Shown here: in pieces, positions 57,849 through 64,000 of the stretch | Layout: each line of letters begins with the position of its first letter | How positions within the stretch are numbered: position 1 is the stretch's first letter | Source: Hasllibacter halocynthiae | GTDB taxonomy: Bacteria > Pseudomonadota > Alphaproteobacteria > Rhodobacterales > Rhodobacteraceae | NCBI RefSeq assembly: GCF_003003095.1 | Contig: NZ_PVTT01000001.1 | Span: 682,001 to 746,000, forward strand | Length of the DNA: 64,000 nucleotides | Reading direction: 5' to 3' | Position numbers and translations under genes: made by a program | The notes under the pieces: generated by a model | What the model saw: the letters and a program-made list of their open reading frames with translations, nothing else | The model's database searches: none | What the model was told of the DNA's origin: nothing

Positions 57849-58622
57849 TCACAGCGCTGTCCATCCGCCATCGACGCTGATGGTCGTGCCGGTGATCTGG
57901 CTCGCGGCGTCCGAGCAGAGGAACAGGACGGTCTGGCCGATCTGCTCGGCGGTCGCGAAGGCCTTGGAGGGCTGGCGCTGCAGCAGCACCTCGCGGATCG
58001 CGGTCTCACGGTCCATCCCGTACTTCTCCATCGTGTCGGGGATCTGCTTCTCGACCAGCGGCGTCATGACGTAGCCCGGACATACGGCGTTCGCGGTTAT
58101 CGGCTCCTCCGCGGTCTCCAGCGCTACGACCTTGGACAGCCCGACGATCCCGTGCTTCGCCGCGACGTAGGCGGACTTGTAGGGGCTGGCCGTCAATCCG
58201 TGGGCCGACGCGACGTTCACCACCCTGCCCCATCCGGCCCGCCGCATCATGGGCACCGCGACCGCCGCCGTGTGGAAGGCGGAGGACAGGTTGACGGCGA
58301 GGATCGCGTCCCACCTCCCCGGGGGGAAATCCTCGATCGCGGCGACGTGCTGGATGCCCGCGTTGTTGACGAGGACGTGGCATTCGCCCGCTTCCTCGAT
58401 CAGGCGCCGGGCCTCCCCGCCGTTCGACAGATCCGCCGCGACGTAGCGGACCTCCGCCCCCGTCTCCTCCGCGATTCGCGCGGCGAGGGCGTGGTCAGCC
58501 TCGTCGTCCGTGTAGCTGTTCAGGACGGTGCGCGCGCCCGCGCCGGCCAGTACGCGCGCGATGCCGAGGCCGATCCCCGAATTGCTGCCGGTCACCACCG
58601 CCGTCCTGCCCTTCAGGTCCAT
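57849..58622 (-). CDS. bdhA: 3-hydroxybutyrate dehydrogenase
   Basis: A 257-aa short-chain dehydrogenase that oxidises 3-hydroxybutyrate to acetoacetate with NAD. The cofactor loop TGSNSGIG is at 11-18, NNAG at 86-89, and catalytic Ser139, Tyr152 and Lys156 lie in VASAHGLTASPYKSAYVAAKHG (quoted in part: SPYKSAYVAAKHG). AITANAVCPGYVMTPLVEKQ-type residues match 3-hydroxybutyrate dehydrogenases. AAGGGGGATC precedes the ATG at 58622. A weak promoter, TTCAAC-N17-TAGTGT, may lie about 50 bp upstream of the ATG, separate from the upstream small RNA. Confidence 0.92.
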   Translation of the reverse strand: MDLKGRTAVVTGSNSGIGLGIARVLAGAGARTVLNSYTDDEADHALAARIAEETGAEVRYVAADLSNGGEARRLIEEAGECHVLVNNAGIQHVAAIEDFPPGRWDAILAVNLSSAFHTAAVAVPMMRRAGWGRVVNVASAHGLTASPYKSAYVAAKHGIVGLSKVVALETAEEPITANAVCPGYVMTPLVEKQIPDTMEKYGMDRETAIREVLLQRQPSKAFATAEQIGQTVLFLCSDAASQITGTTISVDGGWTAL

Positions 58623-58728
58623 CGCCGATCCCCCTTCATGCCGCGTCGCGGCGACACTAGGGGCAGCGGTGTCGGGGTTGAAGGCGTCCCGACCGGGCGA
58701 GGCCGATCCTGCCGACCGAGCGCAGAAC

Positions 58729-58802
58729 AAAAAAACGCCCGCACGAGGCGGGCGCTAAGTCATGAGGCAGGTTTCATACAGGCAAGAAACCTATCGAGCA
58801 GT
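58729..58802 (-). ncRNA. Candidate small RNA of about 74 nt with intrinsic terminator
   Basis: On the minus strand a good promoter is followed by a short transcript with two hairpins. Hairpin 1 is AGGTTTC/GAAACCT (58792-58786 with 58775-58769, 10-base loop). Hairpin 2 is CGCCCGC/GCGGGCG (58754-58748 with 58742-58736), followed by seven T, an ideal terminator. The 14 bases between them (GCCTCATGACTTAG) would be single-stranded and could pair with targets. No protein of useful length is encoded. It ends 107 bp before the bdhA ATG, so a bdhA leader with an attenuator is the main alternative. I do not recognise a known RNA family. Confidence 0.7.
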
Positions 58803-58808
58803 GACTTG

Positions 58809-58837
58809 GTTATAGGCGCCCGCTCGCCCGAGTCCAA
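58809..58837 (-). promoter_or_regulatory. Sigma70-type promoter of the candidate small RNA
   Basis: On the minus strand TTGGAC (58837-58832) and TATAAC (58814-58809) are separated by exactly 17 bases. Five of six bases match in each hexamer, one of the best promoters visible in this window. Transcription would start near 58802. Confidence 0.75.
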
Positions 58838-58915
58838 CCGAAAGTTTGTGCCCCGGCCGGGCGGACGTTACCAAACCGCCAGCGGACACAAGAAGATGGG
58901 GGCGTCGTTTCGAGC

Positions 58916-60730
58916 ATGCTGATGGGGATGATCACGAGGGCAAGGAAGCCCGTTCTGGCGCTCGCGCTGACGTTGCCGGGCGCGGCCTTCGCCGACGGCC
59001 ACGGCATCGCGATGTACGGCGAGCCCGCGCTTCCCCCGGACTTCGCGCATCTTCCCTACGCGAACCCGGACGCGCCGAAGGGCGGCAGGATCGTCACCGG
59101 CGAGGCGGGCGGCTTCGACAGCCTCAACCCCTTCATCCTCGGCGGCAACGTGCCGTGGAACCTTAGATACCTTACTTCCGAGGGACTTATGGGCCGTTCC
59201 TGGGACGAACCCTTCACCCTCTACGGCCTTCTCGCAGAGCGGGTCGAGACCGCGCCCGACCGCTCCTGGGTCGAGTTCACGCTTCGCCCGGAGGCCGCGT
59301 TCAGCGACGGCACGCCCGTCACCGTGGAGGACGTGATCTGGTCCTACGAGACGCTCGGGACCGAGGGCCATCCGCGCTACCGGGGCCTCTGGGAGAGCAT
59401 CGAGAACATCGAGGCAACGGATGACCGCACCGTCCGCATCACCTTCTCGGAGGAAAACCCTGAACTCGCGCTGATAAGCGGACTTCGGCCGATCCTGCAG
59501 CGCGCGCAGTGGGAGGGGCGCGATTTCGGCGAATCACCCCTCGAGCCGCCGATCGCCACCGCGCCCTACGTAGTGGACGATTTCGAGCCCGGACGCTTCA
59601 TCTCGCTGCGACGCAACCCGGACTACTGGGGCGCGGACGTGCCCTTCATGCAGGGTCAGGCGAACTTCGACGAGGTCCGGCTGGAGTTCTTCGGCGATGG
59701 CGCGGTCGTGTTCGAGGCGTTCAAGGCCGGGGAGCTGACCACCCACCGCGAGTTCAACGCCGCGGTTTGGAACTCGCAGTACGACTTCCCGGCGGTCGAG
59801 CGCGGCGAGGTCATCCTTGAGGAGGTGCCCCACCGCCGCCCCTCGGGCATGACGGGCTTCGTGATGAACACCCGCAAGCCGCCCTTCGACGACTGGCGCG
59901 TCCGCGAGGCGATGATCCAGGCGTTCAACTTCGAGTTCATCAACGAGGCGATCAACTCGGGCGATATCCCGCGGATCACCTCCTATTTCTCCAACTCCGA
60001 CCTCGGGATGCGCGAGGGGCCGGCCGAGGACATGGTCGCCGACCTGCTGGGGCCCTTCGCAGACGAGCTGCTGCCCGGCGCCATCGACGGCTACGCCCTG
60101 CCCGTCGGGGACGGGTCCGAGCGCAACCGCGCCGGGGTGCGCGCGGCCCTCGGCCTGCTGGAGGAAGCGGGCTGGGTGCCGGGCGACGACGGCGTGCTGC
60201 GGAACGAGGCGGGCGAGCCGTTCCGCTTCGAGATCTTGCTTCAGCAGGGCGCGACGGAGACGCAGCAGATCACCGACATCTACGTGCAGGCCCTCGCCCG
60301 TCTCGGAATCACGCCGACCGTGACCACGGTCGACCAGGCGCAGTACAATCAGCGCACGGGGTCCTACGACTTCGACATGACCTACTACCGGGTCGGCCTC
60401 TCGCTCTCGCCGGGGAACGAGCAGTACCGCTACTGGGGGTCCGAGGACGCCGCATTGGAAGGCGGCCGGAACTGGGCCGGCATCGAGGATCCGGCGGTGG
60501 ACGCCATGATCGACGCGATCCTTTCCTCCCAGTCGCGGGAGGAGTTCCTCGCCGCGACGCGCGCGCTAGACCGGGCGCTGATGGCTGGGCGCTACTTCGT
60601 GCCGGTCTGGCAGTGGAACATCTCTCGCCTCGCCTACTACGACACGGTCGCGCACCCGGACTACGTCCCGATCTACGGCGACTGGATCGGCTGGCAGCCG
60701 GACGTCTGGTGGTCCACCGAGGCGCAGTGA
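58916..60730 (+). CDS. ABC transporter peptide-binding protein (family 5, YejA-like)
   Basis: A 604-aa exported protein. Three start ATGs lie close together (58916, 58922, 58928) before a signal peptide ending near AFADG. The mature start IAMYGEPALPPDFAHLPYANPDAPKGG (quoted in part: FAHLPYANPDAPKGG) is typical of the YejA/oligopeptide group, as are SEGLMGRSWDEPFTLYGLLAE and TLRPEAAFSDGTPVT. It would bring oligopeptides or related compounds to an ABC permease. No permease or ATPase gene follows; the next gene is a small hypothetical. It therefore stands alone here. Confidence 0.9.
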   Translation: MLMGMITRARKPVLALALTLPGAAFADGHGIAMYGEPALPPDFAHLPYANPDAPKGGRIVTGEAGGFDSLNPFILGGNVPWNLRYLTSEGLMGRSWDEPFTLYGLLAERVETAPDRSWVEFTLRPEAAFSDGTPVTVEDVIWSYETLGTEGHPRYRGLWESIENIEATDDRTVRITFSEENPELALISGLRPILQRAQWEGRDFGESPLEPPIATAPYVVDDFEPGRFISLRRNPDYWGADVPFMQGQANFDEVRLEFFGDGAVVFEAFKAGELTTHREFNAAVWNSQYDFPAVERGEVILEEVPHRRPSGMTGFVMNTRKPPFDDWRVREAMIQAFNFEFINEAINSGDIPRITSYFSNSDLGMREGPAEDMVADLLGPFADELLPGAIDGYALPVGDGSERNRAGVRAALGLLEEAGWVPGDDGVLRNEAGEPFRFEILLQQGATETQQITDIYVQALARLGITPTVTTVDQAQYNQRTGSYDFDMTYYRVGLSLSPGNEQYRYWGSEDAALEGGRNWAGIEDPAVDAMIDAILSSQSREEFLAATRALDRALMAGRYFVPVWQWNISRLAYYDTVAHPDYVPIYGDWIGWQPDVWWSTEAQ

Positions 60731-60856
60731 GGGCCCGCATGGCAGGGGCGCGCCAGATCGAAAGCGCGCCCGCATTTCCCGCCTCTGGGGCGGGAACCGA
60801 TCCCCCCGGGATCGGGGTTGCCCGGGTGAGATGCACGCACCCCGGAGGAACCCGAC

Positions 60857-61201
60857 ATGAAATGGTCACAGGTCAAGGCCGACTGGCCCGCCTTCATCGA
60901 CGCCGTAATCGATCAGTGGCCGCAGGCCGACCGAGAGGAGCTGGAGGACCTCGAGGGCGACCGCGCCGAGGTTCGCGCCTATCTCATGGAGGCCACGGGC
61001 GAGGACAAGGCCACCGTCGAGGAGGAGATCCGCGAATGGCTGGAGAGCGACGTCCCCCTCGACGCCATCATGGACGAGTCCAAGGACAACGAGATGATCG
61101 GCGAGTCCGGCCGCTACATCCCGGAAGGCGAGGACGTCTATGACGACGACCGCGAGTTCGGCGACGACAACCAGCCCGCCCCCCCGATCGGCCGCACCTA
61201 G
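60857..61201 (+). CDS. Small acidic hypothetical protein (114 aa)
   Basis: The protein begins MKWSQVKADWPAFIDAVIDQ and is strongly acidic, with long Glu/Asp-rich helical stretches (REELEDLEGDRAEVRAYLME, VEEEIREWLES) and a disordered acidic tail (DVYDDDREFGDDNQ). No signal peptide or membrane segment is present, so it should be cytoplasmic. CCCGGAGGAACCCGAC precedes the ATG. Similar short acidic proteins are common in Rhodobacterales, but I know no function. Confidence 0.78.
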   Translation: MKWSQVKADWPAFIDAVIDQWPQADREELEDLEGDRAEVRAYLMEATGEDKATVEEEIREWLESDVPLDAIMDESKDNEMIGESGRYIPEGEDVYDDDREFGDDNQPAPPIGRT

Positions 61202-61292
61202 GGTATCCGCCCTTGTTCTCCTGCCGGCGGCCGAGGTTCGGCGGCGGGCGATCCGGGGTGACGCCGGCGCCGTGCGGGCGTAGGGCGGATTC

Positions 61293-61949
61293 ATGGTGCG
61301 CCTCGACATCCTCTCCGATCCGATCTGCCCCTGGTGTCTGATCGGGAAGACCCATCTCGACCGGGCGCTGGAGGCGCGGCCGGACCACCCGTTCGTGGTC
61401 GCCTGGCATCCATTCCAGCTGAACCCGGACATGCCGGAAGGCGGCATGGATCGGCGCGACTACCTCTCGCACAAGTTCGGCGGGCGCGAGCGGGCAGCCG
61501 AGGTCTATGCACGCATCGACGCCGCCGCCCGCGAGGCGGGGATCGAGATCGATTGGTCCGCGATCCGGCGCACGCCGAACACGCTGGACGCCCATCGCCT
61601 GATCCACTGGGCGGGCGTCGAGCATCGGCAGGGTCCGGTGGTAGACGCGCTCTTCGCCGCCTACTTTCGCCAGGGACGGGACATCGGCGATCCCGAGGTC
61701 CTCGCCGCCATCGCCGGCGAGGCGGGGATGGACGCCGGGGCGGTGGCCCGCCTCCTCGCCTCGGATGCGGATCGCGCGGACGTCGCCGCACGCGACGCGA
61801 ACGCCCGCGAGAAGGGCGTGACGGGCGTTCCGACCTTCATCGTCGGCGACCGCCATGCCGTGTCGGGCGCCCAGCCTCCCGACCTTTGGGAGCGCGTCAT
61901 CGACGAGCTGGCCGGCACCCCGCAGACGCATCCCGGCGGGACCGCGTGA
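61293..61949 (+). CDS. FrnE-like DsbA-family oxidoreductase
   Basis: A 218-aa thioredoxin-fold protein with an inserted helical domain. The active-site CPWC is at 12-15 in LSDPICPWCLIGK, and the cis-proline loop is GVTGVPTFIVG. AWHPFQLNPDMPEGGMDRRDY is typical of the FrnE/2-hydroxychromene-2-carboxylate isomerase-related group. There is no signal peptide, so it is cytoplasmic, unlike DsbA. The likely role is thiol-disulfide exchange under oxidative stress. The stop overlaps a GTG in frame with the next gene. Confidence 0.9.
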   Translation: MVRLDILSDPICPWCLIGKTHLDRALEARPDHPFVVAWHPFQLNPDMPEGGMDRRDYLSHKFGGRERAAEVYARIDAAAREAGIEIDWSAIRRTPNTLDAHRLIHWAGVEHRQGPVVDALFAAYFRQGRDIGDPEVLAAIAGEAGMDAGAVARLLASDADRADVAARDANAREKGVTGVPTFIVGDRHAVSGAQPPDLWERVIDELAGTPQTHPGGTA

Positions 61950-62002
61950 GGCTTCGCCCCGGCGCGCCCGCGTCGGGCGACCCACTCGCCCCGAGGCCCG
62001 AC

Positions 62003-63202
62003 ATGGCCACCGCCGCCGCCGCCGGGCGCGCCGCGCCGGGACCCGGCCAGATCGAGTTCATCGCCCTCATGGCGATGCTCGCGGCGACGGTCGCCTTCTC
62101 CATCGATGCGGTGCTGCCGGCGCTCGGCGACATCGCGGAGGAGATGTCGCCGGACGCGCCGAACCTCGCGCAGTTCGTGCTCACGGCATTCGTTCTCGGG
62201 ATGGGCGCGGGCACCTTCCTAGCCGGCCCCTTGTCGGACGCGATCGGGCGCCGGCCGACGGTCGCCCTGGGCGCGGCGCTCTATTGTGCGGGGGCGGGCT
62301 GGGGCTTCTTCGCGCAGACGCTGGAGGGGCTCCTCCTCGCGCGGCTGATCCAGGGGATCGGCGCGGCAGGTCCGCGCGTCACCATGCTCGCCATAGTGCG
62401 CGACCGGCATTCGGGGCCCGAGATGGCGCGCATCATGTCGTTCGTGATGACGGTCTTCGCGCTGGTGCCCGCGGTCGCGCCCCTCCTCGGGGCGGGCATC
62501 ATCGCCGTCACGGGCTGGCGGGGCGTGTTCGGGGCGTTCCTGGTCTTCTCGGCGATCTCGGTCGGCTGGCTCTGGCTGCGCCTCCCCGAAAGCCTGCCGC
62601 CGCCGCGCCGCCGTCCGATCCGGCCCGCGCTTCTGATGGCGGCCCTGCGCGAGACGCTGTCGAACCCCCGCGTCCGGCGCGCGATCATCGTGCAGATGCT
62701 GGCCTTCGCGGCGCTGTTCGCCACGCTGTCCTCGCTGCCTTACGTCTTCGAGGAACCCTACGGCCGCGGGGCGTCGCTGGCCCTCTGGTTCGCTGCCCTG
62801 GCGGTCCTCTCCGCCGGGGGCAGCCTTCTGAACGCGCGCCTCGTGGGACGCCTGCCCCTGGGGTGGATCGTGACGGGAACAATGGCCGTCCTGGCGGTCC
62901 TGTCCTTCTTGGCGGCGGCGCTGGCGTCGGCAGGCGCCCTGCCCTTCCCGGCCTTCTGGCTCTGGGGGGTGTCGGTCTTCTTCATGGCCGGCCTCGTCAT
63001 GGGCAACGTCAACACCATCGCGCTCGAGCCGCTGCCGCACGTCGCCGGCCTCGCCACTTCGGTGGTGGCCTCGCTGGCGACCGTCGGGGCCGTCGCCCTC
63101 GCCGCGCCCGTGGGCCTTCTCTACGATGGGACGCCCGTGCCGCTGACCCTCGGGGTCGGCGCGATGGCGGGCGCCGGGGCGTGGCTGGCGCGGCGGCTCT
63201 AG
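62003..63202 (+). CDS. Bcr/CflA-type MFS efflux transporter
   Basis: A 399-aa major facilitator with about twelve hydrophobic helices. Motif A is GPLSDAIGRRPTVALG between helices 2 and 3, and DAVLPALGDIAEEM in helix 1 plus RLIQGIGAAGPRVTMLAIVRD in helix 4 are Bcr/CflA features. It would expel drugs or metabolites with proton import. ATG 62003 was chosen; a GTG at 61946, overlapping the upstream stop, would add 19 residues. It is convergent with the antiporter gene, 3 bp apart. Confidence 0.9.
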   Translation: MATAAAAGRAAPGPGQIEFIALMAMLAATVAFSIDAVLPALGDIAEEMSPDAPNLAQFVLTAFVLGMGAGTFLAGPLSDAIGRRPTVALGAALYCAGAGWGFFAQTLEGLLLARLIQGIGAAGPRVTMLAIVRDRHSGPEMARIMSFVMTVFALVPAVAPLLGAGIIAVTGWRGVFGAFLVFSAISVGWLWLRLPESLPPPRRRPIRPALLMAALRETLSNPRVRRAIIVQMLAFAALFATLSSLPYVFEEPYGRGASLALWFAALAVLSAGGSLLNARLVGRLPLGWIVTGTMAVLAVLSFLAAALASAGALPFPAFWLWGVSVFFMAGLVMGNVNTIALEPLPHVAGLATSVVASLATVGAVALAAPVGLLYDGTPVPLTLGVGAMAGAGAWLARRL

Positions 63203-63205
63203 CGG

Positions 63206-64000
63206 CTATGCGGCGGCATCGGGTCGGGTCTGGGCGACGCTCTCGTTCGGATGATCCTCGCTGTCCTCCTCCTCGTCGGGTCCGACGATGAAGTTCGCCA
63301 TGAAGCCGTGGATGCCGATGGAGGCGAAGATCACAATCGCGGCGATGCGCCAAACCGCGTCGATACTCTCGAACTCGGCGTGGTTCTGCGCGTAGGCGAT
63401 GTAGAAGACGGAGCCCATGCCGCGTACGCCGAAGAAGGCGACCTTGTATCTCTCGAGGTTCTGGCAATCGACGCGCAGCAGCGAGAGAAGCCCCGCGGCG
63501 GGGCGGATGACGAAGATCAGAAGCGCGGCGAAGAGAATCTCGGCCAACGTCACCCCGGCCATGCCCCCGGCGTAGAGGAACGTGCCGAACCAGAGGAGGA
63601 GGAACGCGAGGAGGATCGTCTCGAGCTGGTCCGATCCATGATGGACGAACCTTTGATAATCCTCGGAGGACGTGCCGCGCGTGTTCATCCGTCCCGCCCG
63701 GGCGGCGAAGAACACGGCGAGGAAGCCGTAACCGTCCACCGCCTCGACGAGGCCATAGGACAGCAGCGTCGCCGACAGCGCCGTCACGATGGCGTTCCAG
63801 GCCCCGTTGCGCGCATCGCCGACGGGCGACGTGACGACCCACGACACCGCGAATCCCACGAGAAAGCCGCCGATGCACCCGACCGCGACGCGGTAGAAGA
63901 GGTCGAAGGTCAGCCACTGGGTCCAGAACCATTCGGGCGCGCCGAGGGCGCCGTTCGCCATCCATCCGTAGCTGGCGACGCTGATGGCGAGGTAGATGAA
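63206..64000 (-). CDS. Sodium/proton antiporter (CPA family), C-terminal part; 5' end outside window
   Basis: The frame runs off the right edge, so at least 264 residues of the C-terminal part are present; the ATG at 63961 is internal, since FIYLAISVASYGW continues upstream in frame. Several hydrophobic helices are visible (VAVGCIGGFLVGFAVSWVV, ILLAFLLLWFGTFLYAG, EILFAALLIFVIRPAAGLL). KVAFFGVRGMGSVFYIAYA carries the family's GxRG motif in the ion path. The tail is acidic (GPDEEEDSEDHPNE) and cytoplasmic. Confidence 0.88.
   Translation of the reverse strand, partial: FIYLAISVASYGWMANGALGAPEWFWTQWLTFDLFYRVAVGCIGGFLVGFAVSWVVTSPVGDARNGAWNAIVTALSATLLSYGLVEAVDGYGFLAVFFAARAGRMNTRGTSSEDYQRFVHHGSDQLETILLAFLLLWFGTFLYAGGMAGVTLAEILFAALLIFVIRPAAGLLSLLRVDCQNLERYKVAFFGVRGMGSVFYIAYAQNHAEFESIDAVWRIAAIVIFASIGIHGFMANFIVGPDEEEDSEDHPNESVAQTRPDAAA

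Noticed and set aside
56286-58922. Open frame of about 880 codons on the plus strand across the LysE-type, patatin and bdhA genes
   Set aside because: It runs through three supported genes in the wrong frame or strand and through the candidate RNA and its terminator.

Overview
The window is a stretch of high-GC chromosome from an alphaproteobacterium, most likely a member of the Rhodobacterales (Roseobacter/Paracoccaceae group). The evidence is gene content and order: the cdsA-dxr-rseP-bamA-ompH-fabZ-lpxA-lpxI-lpxB envelope cluster, the adjacent cell-cycle genes sciP and ctrA, LpxI in place of LpxH, TrmFO, class II DAHP synthase, a DUF3333-type PstA and alphaproteobacterial LexA and CtrA sites. 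I see no prophage, insertion sequence, CRISPR array or rRNA operon. Almost everything is core genome. One tRNA gene (tRNA-Leu, CAA anticodon) is present. The window cuts a cdsA gene at its left edge and a sodium/proton antiporter gene at its right edge.

Layout. 1-9.3 kb: isoprenoid, outer-membrane assembly and lipid A genes, all on the plus strand. 9.3-16.5 kb: mnmA, the cell-cycle pair sciP/ctrA with CtrA-like boxes, ligA and recG, then a small LexA-box gene. 16.5-24.2 kb: a NifU-like scaffold protein, hisI and gluQ (abnormally overlapping), a methyltransferase, trmFO, a LysR regulator and gyrA. 24.4-28.1 kb: dsbB, a DedA-like protein, a YpfJ-type zinc peptidase, tRNA-Leu, a 660-bp stretch without a recognisable gene, and a MobA-like nucleotidyltransferase. 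28.1-36.4 kb: a branched-chain amino acid type (Liv) ABC transporter interrupted by an opposite-strand histidine kinase gene and carrying two small secreted proteins, followed by a GlxA-type regulator. 36.6-42.4 kb: aroG, a PAS protein, gmk, a gamma-carbonic-anhydrase-like protein, a small outer-membrane barrel and a trans-sulfuration enzyme. 42.5-49.8 kb: a complete Pho regulon block, phoR then pstSCAB-phoU-phoB behind a triple Pho box. 49.8-56.7 kb: an ASCH protein, a LuxR solo, tsf, rpsB, pseudouridine catabolism (psuK-psuG), DUF502, a LysE-type exporter and a tiny lipoprotein. 56.8-64 kb: patatin plus 3-hydroxybutyrate dehydrogenase, a candidate small RNA, a peptide-binding protein, an FrnE-like oxidoreductase, a Bcr/CflA-type efflux pump and the antiporter.

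How the genes fit together. Many neighbours overlap by 4 bases (ATGA or GTGA), indicating translational coupling: fabZ-lpxA, ligA-recG, trmFO-methyltransferase-gluQ, livF-secreted protein, livH-livM, gmk-carbonic anhydrase, pstC-pstA, pstB-phoU and psuK-psuG. The Pho block forms a closed circuit (sensor, transporter, PhoU brake, regulator). The sciP and ctrA upstream regions carry sites that suggest CtrA control of both.

The two observations most likely to be new are: (i) a perfect alphaproteobacterial SOS box (GTTC-N7-GTTC) in front of an unannotated 38-codon gene whose product has one hydrophobic segment, closed by a terminator, resembling an SOS-induced membrane peptide; and (ii) a minus-strand small RNA of about 74 nt between bdhA and a peptide-binding protein gene, with a TTGGAC-N17-TATAAC promoter and a strong intrinsic terminator. 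All calls were made by reading the sequence; no database search was possible.
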